DNA of 12,570 nucleotides from Acidobacteriota bacterium (GTDB taxonomy: Bacteria; Acidobacteriota; UBA6911). The stretch is from contig JAIRVC010000236.1 of assembly GCA_031254095.1 (NCBI GenBank), positions 1-12,570 of the forward strand, given 5' to 3'. Position numbers and translations under genes: made by a program. Below the pieces are notes generated by a model, which was not told the DNA's origin, did not search any database, and saw nothing but the letters and a program-made list of their open reading frames with translations. Positions 8,382 through 12,570 of the stretch are shown here, piece after piece (the stretch's first letter is position 1; the number at the start of each line of letters is the position of its first letter).

Positions 8382-9077
8382 TTACTTGTAAATATGCGGA
8401 TCGGGCGTAGCCGCCTGCGCCATGTGCTCAAGAGCGAACACTACCGAGGTTGAGGCTTCCCCTAAAAGGCGCGCCCTGCCGTATTCCTTCGCGTCGTAGG
8501 CGCTGCGCCCCTGCTGGTACAGGCTGCTGGCAAGTTTGACATACTGGCCGGATTTTTTTTCGCCGCTTATGCTCGCGAAATAATCCGCCTGCCGAACGCG
8601 AAAATAGCATCCCTGAAGAACGAAACCGGCGGCGCGGGAATCGCTGTCTCCGGGGGTTTTTTCGGGTTTCATCGCCTGCAGAACGCGGTCGGCGGCTTCC
8701 AGTACGGCGTTTGCGGCAAGCAGCCGGCGGCCATACTGGAATTGATTGTCTTTAGACGATTTCGCCTGATCTATGAGATCGGCGGCGCGTTCCAGCAGGT
8801 TTTTAAAGTCGGCGTTTTCGGCGTCCTGCGTCGTTATGTCTTTCAGGGAGTCCAGACGTTTTTGCGCTAAGGCAAGCCAGTCCTGTTGTTTTGACCATGG
8901 CTTTTTCGCCTCCGACCGCTCCGACCGCGAAGCGGGCGGCTTGGGCGACGGCCAGGGAGGAACCTGCGCGTGCAGGCCGGCGCAAAAAAGGATTCCGGCG
9001 AAAATTCCGTAAATCGTTCCCGTTTGTAAAAAACATTTTCGCATATATTGTTTTATAACATTAAAACAGCGTCGCAT
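8382..9077 (-). CDS. Exported helical protein of unknown function
   Basis: No family is recognised for this 231-residue protein. The N-terminus is a signal peptide: a basic segment (MRRCFNVIKQYMRKC), a hydrophobic core (about 18-34) and a plausible signal peptidase I site after GLHA (residue 37). No lipobox is seen; the cysteine at 32 follows phenylalanine. A Pro/Ser/Lys/Glu-rich linker (39-60) precedes mostly helical sequence. The end resembles a TPR-type hairpin (SLYQQGRSAYDAKEYGRARL). The start at 9077 is preferred over the internal ATG at 9044 because CAGGAA lies 7 nt upstream of 9077 and nothing similar precedes 9044. It lies 24 nt after the sigma gene and 6 nt before the kinase, so it is tied to both. 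A role in the kinase's signal input or in envelope function is inference. No zinc anti-sigma motif is present. Confidence 0.8.
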   Translation of the reverse strand: MRRCFNVIKQYMRKCFLQTGTIYGIFAGILFCAGLHAQVPPWPSPKPPASRSERSEAKKPWSKQQDWLALAQKRLDSLKDITTQDAENADFKNLLERAADLIDQAKSSKDNQFQYGRRLLAANAVLEAADRVLQAMKPEKTPGDSDSRAAGFVLQGCYFRVRQADYFASISGEKKSGQYVKLASSLYQQGRSAYDAKEYGRARLLGEASTSVVFALEHMAQAATPDPHIYK

Positions 9078-9101
9078 GTACTGATTCCTGAAATATTAGA
9101 G

Positions 9102-9863
9102 TTAATTGCAATACGCCAATCCGCCGTTCGGATGAGGCATAACCGGCAGCATCGGCAGTTTTTGCGCGGATTGCTGTTGGCAGGCGTTTAATATGAGCGT
9201 CAGGTTGTACGATGCGAACGGAATCTCGGCGTCACGACAGGCGTTTGTCAGTATACGCCGCAGCGCCGCGCGCGCCCGGCACGCCTTGACGCGGGCGGCC
9301 TGCGGCGAGCAATCCAGCGCGAACGCAATTTCTTCGTAGGGAAGCTGCTCCAGGTAATGAAGCACGAGCACCTGCTGATAATCCTTTGGCAACTGCCGCA
9401 GGGCTACCGCGAGCATATCGTTTAAATCATTGCGGTTTTCGTTTGCGGAATAGTTGTTGTAAAAACCCGCCGCCACGGGCTCCACATTGGGAGCGTCAAA
9501 GCCCAGTTCCGCGAAAGTCATGGTTTTGCGCCGGCGCAGACGGCGGCGTTCGTCAAAACAGCGATTGACGGCGATACGGCGCAGCCACGGATAGAACGGC
9601 CGGTTGAGATCGAATCTTTTCAGCGAGAAATAGACCTTGCAGAGAATGGCTTGCAGAATGTCGTCTATATCGGCCGCGGGACCGGCGTGCCAGCAGACAA
9701 GATTCAGCAGATGATGCCGGTATTTTTGCACCAGCTCCTCAAACGCTACCTGGTCCCCGTTCTTTGTCCGGCTTATCAGCGTCCGATCCTGCATGTTTGA
9801 CGGTTCAAAAATTGATGCGGCTTCGGATGAATCAGAAAACGCGACGGCTGTAATTTCGCTCAT
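9102..9863 (-). CDS. ECF-type (sigma-70 family) RNA polymerase sigma factor
   Basis: The 253-residue protein has sigma region 2 at about 38-107 (AFEELVQKYRHHLLNLV, DIDDILQAIL, FYPWLRRIAVNRCFDERRR) and region 4 at about 150-207 (LRQLPKDYQQVLVLHYLEQL, then a helix-turn-helix at YEEIAFALDCSPQAARVKACRARAAL). Regions 1.1 and 3 are absent, so it is of the ECF class. It is longer than usual: about 25 residues precede region 2, and about 45 follow region 4, including a Gln- and Pro-containing tail. The ATG at 9863 has GAGGAA 5 nt upstream (9869-9874), so it is preferred over the ATG at 9794, which has no Shine-Dalgarno. It is the first gene of an operon with an exported protein, a kinase and a sigma-54 activator, 27 nt downstream of a predicted sigma-54 start site. 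No anti-sigma gene is seen next to it. Confidence 0.92.
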   Translation of the reverse strand: MSEITAVAFSDSSEAASIFEPSNMQDRTLISRTKNGDQVAFEELVQKYRHHLLNLVCWHAGPAADIDDILQAILCKVYFSLKRFDLNRPFYPWLRRIAVNRCFDERRRLRRRKTMTFAELGFDAPNVEPVAAGFYNNYSANENRNDLNDMLAVALRQLPKDYQQVLVLHYLEQLPYEEIAFALDCSPQAARVKACRARAALRRILTNACRDAEIPFASYNLTLILNACQQQSAQKLPMLPVMPHPNGGLAYCN

Positions 9864-9868
9864 AATAT

Positions 9869-9874
9869 TTCCTC
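9869..9874 (-). promoter_or_regulatory. Ribosome binding site of the ECF sigma gene
   Basis: On the minus strand GAGGAA is followed by 5 nt and then ATG at 9863. This decides the start of the sigma gene against the downstream in-frame ATG at 9794. It lies inside the 27-nt leader predicted by the sigma-54 promoter. Confidence 0.75.
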
Positions 9875-9890
9875 ACACGATTAATTGCAC

Positions 9891-9902
9891 CGTCATATGA
9901 CG
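9891..9902. promoter_or_regulatory. Perfect 12-bp palindrome between -12 and +1
   Basis: CGTCATATGACG is a perfect dyad filling the interval between the -12 GC and the predicted start of the sigma-54 promoter. ATTG (9884-9887) and CAAT (9903-9906) give a further, asymmetrically spaced dyad around it. A protein bound here would block open-complex formation, so it may be a repressor or autoregulator site. The sequence of the palindrome is certain; its role is inferred. Confidence 0.5.
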
Positions 9903-9916
9903 CAATAAGTGTGCCA
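9902..9916 (-). promoter_or_regulatory. Predicted sigma-54 (-24/-12) promoter of the sigma/kinase/regulator operon
   Basis: The minus strand reads TGGCACACTTATTGC. The invariant GG (9915-9914) and GC (9903-9902) are separated by exactly 10 nt, as in the known sigma-54 consensus TGGCAC-N5-TTGC. Counting from the -12 cytosine, transcription would begin near 9890, leaving a 27-nt leader before the ATG at 9863 that contains a good Shine-Dalgarno. The last gene of the same operon encodes a sigma-54 activator, which strongly supports the call. The start site itself is inferred. Confidence 0.75.
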
Positions 9917-9943
9917 GAATCGAAATGTTGCCTATCAACGACT

Positions 9944-9959
9944 TACGGCCGTATGGCCG
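9944..9959. promoter_or_regulatory. GC-rich dyad, candidate activator-binding site
   Basis: CGGCC-GTAT-GGCCG (9946-9959) is a perfect inverted repeat, and it overlaps the 10-bp palindrome TACGGCCGTA (9944-9953). It is centred about 60 nt upstream of the predicted sigma-54 start. Enhancer sites of NtrC-type activators are dyads upstream of such promoters, usually 80-150 nt away, so this one is close but possible. It could alternatively form a short RNA hairpin after map, though no T-run follows on the minus strand. Confidence 0.35.
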
Positions 9960-9982
9960 CACCGGATGGGCGAAATCTTTAC

Positions 9983-9991
9983 ATGACGGTG
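9983..9991 (+). repeat. Second copy of the palindrome arm
   Basis: ATGACGGTG here is identical to the left arm of the 9891-9902 palindrome plus its flank, read on the opposite strand (9888-9896). The two copies are thus inverted, about 95 bp apart, with this one near -97 relative to the predicted start. It may be a half-site for the same regulator. A 9-bp match can also arise by chance. Confidence 0.3.
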
Positions 9992-10034
9992 TGAGAAAAG
10001 GGAGCGAAAGAAGGGGTCGGCGGTTAGTGTGTCC

Positions 10035-10784
10035 CTAGACGAGTTTTGTGAGTATATCGGGGCCGTTTTCCGTAACGGCGATGGTGTGTTCAAAATGCGC
10101 CGACAGTTTCCGGTCGCGCGTGGCGACTGTCCAGTCGTCGGACAGTATAACGGTTTCTTCCGTGCCGGCGTTTACCATAGGCTCAACGGCCAAAACCAGC
10201 CCGGGTTTCAGCTTGACGCCGCGGCCATTGGTTACATAGTTCAGCACCATCGGGTCTTCGTGCATCTTGCGGCCGATGCCGTGGCCGCCCAGATCTCTTA
10301 CCATGGAGTAACCGTGAGATTCGCCGTGGGATTGGATCGCCCGTGAAACGTCCGAGAGATGTTTGCCAACGACCATCTGTTCAATGCCGAGATAGAGGCA
10401 TTCCTCCGTGACTTTCAGCAGATTTGCCGCGGGAAGGGAAATCGCGCCGATCGGCACGGTAATAGCCCCGTCGCCGCAATAGCCCTTGTAAATCGCGCCG
10501 AAGTCCATGGATATGATGTCGCCTTCTTTAAGGACGTAGCTTCCCGGAATGCCGTGAACCACCTGGTAATTGACGGAAGTGCACAGCGCGCCCGGAAAGC
10601 CTCTGTATCCCTTAAAAAGAGGTTTTGCTCCGGCTTTAACTGTTTTCGCTTCGGCGATCCGGCTAAGCTCCAGAGTGGTTACGCCAATGCGGCAATGGAG
10701 GCGCAGTTCCGCGAGAACCTCGGCCACGACGCGTCCCGCGTCGCGCATGAGTTCTATTTCGCGTTTAGATTTTAGAGAAATCAT
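10035..10784 (-). CDS. map: Methionine aminopeptidase, type I
   Basis: This 249-residue cytoplasmic enzyme removes the initiator methionine from nascent proteins with small second residues. The pita-bread fold metal ligands are all visible: D94 (SMDFG), D105 (CGDGA), H168 (GGHGIG), E201 (AVEPM) and E232 (AHFEHT). The conserved active-site H77 lies in QVVHGIP. There is no N-terminal SH3-binding or zinc-finger extension, so it is the basic bacterial type. The ATG overlaps the folB stop as ATGA, so translation is coupled. It is the third gene of a unit with the A-type carrier and folB, not in the common ribosomal-protein/secY setting. Confidence 0.97.
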   Translation of the reverse strand: MISLKSKREIELMRDAGRVVAEVLAELRLHCRIGVTTLELSRIAEAKTVKAGAKPLFKGYRGFPGALCTSVNYQVVHGIPGSYVLKEGDIISMDFGAIYKGYCGDGAITVPIGAISLPAANLLKVTEECLYLGIEQMVVGKHLSDVSRAIQSHGESHGYSMVRDLGGHGIGRKMHEDPMVLNYVTNGRGVKLKPGLVLAVEPMVNAGTEETVILSDDWTVATRDRKLSAHFEHTIAVTENGPDILTKLV

Positions 10785-11164
10785 AGATCCGCCGATGATT
10801 CTTCGATTTCAATTTCTACAAAATCCAACAGGCCGCGCAAAACCGCCGGGCGCTTTCGAACCCTGACATTCACGGTTCCGACGGAAAAATCCGCAAGCAC
10901 GCTTTGCGTAATGGCGCGGGCGAGAGTTTCCAATAACGCGTATTCCCGCGCGGCGGCGACCGCCCGAATTTTTTCAAGAATCAGGCAATAGTCGATCGAG
11001 CGCGCGAGATCGTCCGCGCCGGCGGCTTCGGACCAGTCTCCGCTGATTACGACATCCGCCTGACATTCCTGCGGCGCGGCGCGTTCTTCCGGCGTCACGC
11101 CTATGCGCGGAAAAATTTTTATGCCGGACAGCTTCAGCTTGTCCGGCGGCCTGTTCGTTCTCAA
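10781..11164 (-). CDS. folB: Dihydroneopterin aldolase
   Basis: This 127-residue protein should cleave (and epimerise) 7,8-dihydroneopterin in folate synthesis. Sequence features of FolB are KLSGIKIFPRIGVTPEER near the start, DDLARSIDY in the middle, ALLETLARAI and, near the C-terminus, VRVRKRPAVLRGLLDFVEIEI, which holds the active-site lysine; the usual KP is KR here. The start is TTG at 11164: AAGGAA lies 6 nt upstream, the length then matches the family (about 120 residues), and it begins 11 nt after the preceding gene's stop. An ATG at 11275 is in frame but would add 37 unrelated residues and overlap the neighbour by about 100 nt. The stop overlaps the map start (ATGA). No other folate gene is in view. 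Confidence 0.88.
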   Translation of the reverse strand: MRTNRPPDKLKLSGIKIFPRIGVTPEERAAPQECQADVVISGDWSEAAGADDLARSIDYCLILEKIRAVAAAREYALLETLARAITQSVLADFSVGTVNVRVRKRPAVLRGLLDFVEIEIEESSADL

Positions 11165-11174
11165 TCCGGCTTCC

Positions 11175-11507
11175 TTACTCGGTCTCGGTGGAGCATCCCC
11201 CGCCGCAACTTGAGCAACCGGACTGCGCGTTTGGATTGTCGAACGTAAATCCGGAACCGTCTCTTGCTTCGACAAAATCTATTGTCGTGCCGTCCAGAAA
11301 AATCATTGACTGGGTGTCCACGAGTACCTTCAGACCATCGAAGTCAAGCGATTCGTCGTCTTCGGCCTGCTGTTTATCCAGCGTCATCTGATACTGAAAT
11401 CCCGAGCAGCCACCGGCAACCGCGGCAATGCGCAGGCCAAGCGACGCGTCGCGTTCCGCTATAATTTCCTTCACCTTGGAAACCGCAATAGGCGTAAAAT
11501 TAATCAT
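11175..11507 (-). CDS. A-type iron-sulfur carrier (HesB/IscA/ErpA family)
   Basis: This 110-residue protein carries and delivers Fe-S clusters to apo-proteins. The family core is clear: MINFTPIAVSKVKEIIAE at the start, RIAAVAGGCSGFQYQM (26-41), LVDTQSMIFLDGTTIDFV (62-79) and GFTFDNPNA. Cluster-ligand cysteines are C34 and C98, with 63 residues between. The usual C-terminal CxC is replaced by C98-S-S-C101-G-G-G-C105. The ATG at 11507 is chosen because the fold starts there. The in-frame ATG at 11612 would add a hydrophobic 35-residue extension and would lie upstream of the predicted promoter's start site. No strong Shine-Dalgarno precedes the ATG. No isc or suf genes are nearby, so the exact subtype (IscA, ErpA or SufA) is open. 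Confidence 0.9.
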   Translation of the reverse strand: MINFTPIAVSKVKEIIAERDASLGLRIAAVAGGCSGFQYQMTLDKQQAEDDESLDFDGLKVLVDTQSMIFLDGTTIDFVEARDGSGFTFDNPNAQSGCSSCGGGCSTETE

Positions 11508-11573
11508 TGCTTTTAGTCTTTCTGTCGTCTTCGCGGGTAAAATCACGATTGAGATACCTGGAAGCAACCAAAT

Positions 11574-11602
11574 AAAATAGACGCGCCTTCTGAAAAAGTC
11601 AA
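11574..11602 (-). promoter_or_regulatory. Sigma-70-type promoter for the Fe-S carrier-folB-map unit
   Basis: On the minus strand TTGACT (11602-11597) and TATTTT (11579-11574) are separated by exactly 17 nt, matching 5 of 6 and 4 of 6 consensus bases. Transcription would begin near 11567, 60 nt before the ATG at 11507. This also argues against the longer start at 11612. Confidence 0.6.
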
Positions 11603-11696
11603 TGAATCCCATGTCCGTAACAGGGCTAGCGCATTAAAATCAGGCATAATTTATACCCGTTGCGTCTACCGTTCTGGGTTCTGAATCCAGAGGAGG

Positions 11697-11721
11697 ACGT
11701 TACCATCGTGGCTCGTAACGT
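11697..11721. repeat. Inverted repeat (7-bp stem, 11-nt loop)
   Basis: ACGTTAC (11697-11703) pairs perfectly with GTAACGT (11715-11721). On the plus strand the stem follows an AGGAGG (11691-11696), and a GTG lies in the loop. No T-run follows, so it is not a typical terminator. A nearby 7-mer AACGTTG occurs twice (11717 and 11747), a direct repeat with a 30-bp period. Confidence 0.4.
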
Positions 11722-11776
11722 TGGCGATTTTGCGGCATCCGGCGTTAACGTTGTCAATCCATGGATGTCGTCGTAA
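11708..11776 (+). CDS. Possible very small ORF with strong Shine-Dalgarno
   Basis: A GTG codon on the plus strand opens a 22-residue reading frame (VARNVGDFAASGVNVVNPWM and two serines). A perfect AGGAGG lies 11 nt upstream. The same frame is open back to 11630 without ATG, so it could also be the tail of a decayed gene. No plus-strand promoter is obvious and no family is recognised. The strong ribosome site in an otherwise empty 280-nt gap is the only real support; it may be chance. Confidence 0.2.
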   Translation: MARNVGDFAASGVNVVNPWMSS

Positions 11777-11788
11777 AAAATTAGGCGC

Positions 11789-12570
11789 TCAGTTTTCTTT
11801 CGGCGCGTCCAGGCCCCATTTCTTGAAGTACTCTTTATAGAAAGACGGTTGCGGGAAATCGCCCCTGATGTCGCGGCCAAAACTGCGGTATCCCATACCG
11901 GCTTTCTCGTAATGGTATACCCCGTCCATAAACTCTTTCATTTCGCCCGCCGGAACGGTGAGAATCATTTCATCGTCGCCGGCCATACCTCTCTCAAAAT
12001 CTCCGGGGTCGGGAACGGTCACTTCGCAGGTTCCTTTCAGCAGCGACGGCACGACGGAATGAACGCAGGACCAGATCGGATCCAGCGTGGAGGTTACGCG
12101 CCGTCCGTTCTTTTGCATATAGGCGAACAGCATATGCCGCAGCTGCGTCGCGTTACAGTAAATCATTGTGAGATCGGGCGAAAAATTTGCTTTGTGCAGG
12201 GGCGCAAGCGCCATTCCGGCATATTTCCCATGCGGCAGAAGCGCTATTTCGCTGGTGCGTTTCTTCGCGCCTTCCTTGCTTCCCACGAAAAAGGCGCTTC
12301 CTGATCCTTCTAAAAAATCTTTCGGAGGTTCCACAAGCCCGTAACCGATAATCGGCTCGAAGCACCAATGGTCGTCGATAAACATGGCCAGCGCATTTCC
12401 ACGCCGGCGCACGATGCCAAAAGCCTGGCAGGCGGCATAGTGTGTTTTGAGATCCTTCTTTGGTCTCATTGCGCCGCGCGGAGTCTCGCTTTCGTCTTTC
12501 AGCATTTTTATAGCGATCGGATACGTTCTCAGCACCAGCATGTTCAACAGGTCGGAGCCGTAAGTGTTCG
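11789..12570 (-). CDS. DUF169 family protein, cut at its N-terminus by the window edge
   Basis: About 259 residues are visible. The frame stays open to the right edge (reading NTYGSDLLNMLVLRTYPIAI), so the ATG at 12541 is probably internal and a few residues are missing. The pattern is that of DUF169, a family of unknown function in archaea and anaerobic bacteria: a PIAIKML segment near the start, a HYAACQAF cysteine region, the centre ANFSPDLTMIYCNATQLRHM, a WSCVHSVV cysteine, a TVPDPGDFERG turn and a C-terminal MILTVPAGEM. Several cysteines (in AACQ, WCFE, IYCN, SCVH, GTCEV) could bind a metal or cluster, but no classic motif is formed. No neighbour explains its role. Confidence 0.8.
   Translation of the reverse strand, partial: NTYGSDLLNMLVLRTYPIAIKMLKDESETPRGAMRPKKDLKTHYAACQAFGIVRRRGNALAMFIDDHWCFEPIIGYGLVEPPKDFLEGSGSAFFVGSKEGAKKRTSEIALLPHGKYAGMALAPLHKANFSPDLTMIYCNATQLRHMLFAYMQKNGRRVTSTLDPIWSCVHSVVPSLLKGTCEVTVPDPGDFERGMAGDDEMILTVPAGEMKEFMDGVYHYEKAGMGYRSFGRDIRGDFPQPSFYKEYFKKWGLDAPKEN

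Larger units (their letters stand above)
11508..11788. other. Intergenic region between the DUF169 gene and the Fe-S carrier operon
   Basis: This 281-nt gap holds the sigma-70-type promoter for the Fe-S carrier unit (11574-11602), the 11697-11721 inverted repeat and the possible small ORF on the plus strand. A T-run follows the DUF169 stop on the minus strand (about 11780-11775), but no stable hairpin precedes it, so a terminator is not supported. A stem resembling a tRNA anticodon arm at 11674-11690 was examined and rejected. Confidence 0.5.

Noticed and set aside
11508..11612. N-terminal membrane extension of the Fe-S carrier from an upstream ATG at 11612
   Set aside because: A-type carriers lack such extensions, and a good sigma-70-type promoter lies within it with its start site downstream of that ATG.
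11660..11700. tRNA-like anticodon arm (CTGGG-TTCTGAA-TCCAG) on the plus strand, and a GGTAGACGC D-loop-like stretch on the minus strand
   Set aside because: No T-arm (GTTCRAAYC), D-stem or acceptor stem can be fitted around either on either strand.

Overview
The window is ordinary bacterial chromosome of fairly high GC with dense, operon-like gene packing. It probably comes from a Gram-negative bacterium: there is a two-membrane-segment sensor kinase, a sigma-54 activator with a matching -24/-12 promoter, and an exported protein. A fused PurS-PurL next to a separate PurQ, plus a DUF169 protein, would fit Deltaproteobacteria-like or PVC-superphylum (Lentisphaerota/Verrucomicrobiota) lineages. 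That placement is inference; no phylogenetic marker settles it. No mobile element, CRISPR array, rRNA or convincing tRNA was found.

Layout. Positions 1-209 are a gene-free leader, possibly a divergent promoter region whose leftward gene begins at the window edge. A rightward block follows: a VOC/glyoxalase-fold protein (210-650), purSL (653-3646), purQ (3636-4442) and a Sua5-type threonylcarbamoyl-AMP synthase (4493-5491). Spacing is 2 nt, then an 11-nt overlap, then 50 nt. PurSL and PurQ together form FGAM synthase of de novo purine synthesis; Sua5 makes the t6A modification of tRNA.

Everything right of 5555 reads leftward. In transcription order: a DUF169 protein cut by the right edge (11789-12570); a 280-nt gap with a good sigma-70-type promoter; an A-type Fe-S carrier (11175-11507), folB (10781-11164, TTG start) and map (10035-10784) in one tight unit; then a 171-nt gap; then a four-gene regulatory operon. 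That operon encodes an ECF-type sigma factor (9102-9863), an exported helical protein of unknown function (8382-9077), a membrane histidine kinase (6906-8375) and an NtrC-type sigma-54 activator (5555-6916).

The most interesting part is this regulatory operon. A near-consensus sigma-54 promoter (9902-9916, minus strand) lies just upstream of the sigma gene. It predicts a start near 9890 and a 27-nt leader carrying a good Shine-Dalgarno. A perfect 12-bp palindrome lies between the -12 element and +1, and further dyads lie upstream. The architecture predicts a cascade: signal, kinase, NtrC-type activator, sigma-54, ECF sigma, then a secondary regulon, with positive feedback because the activator gene is in the same operon. 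No anti-sigma factor is visible, so transcription through sigma-54 may be the main control of this ECF sigma. The kinase also has a non-canonical ATP-binding G1 box.
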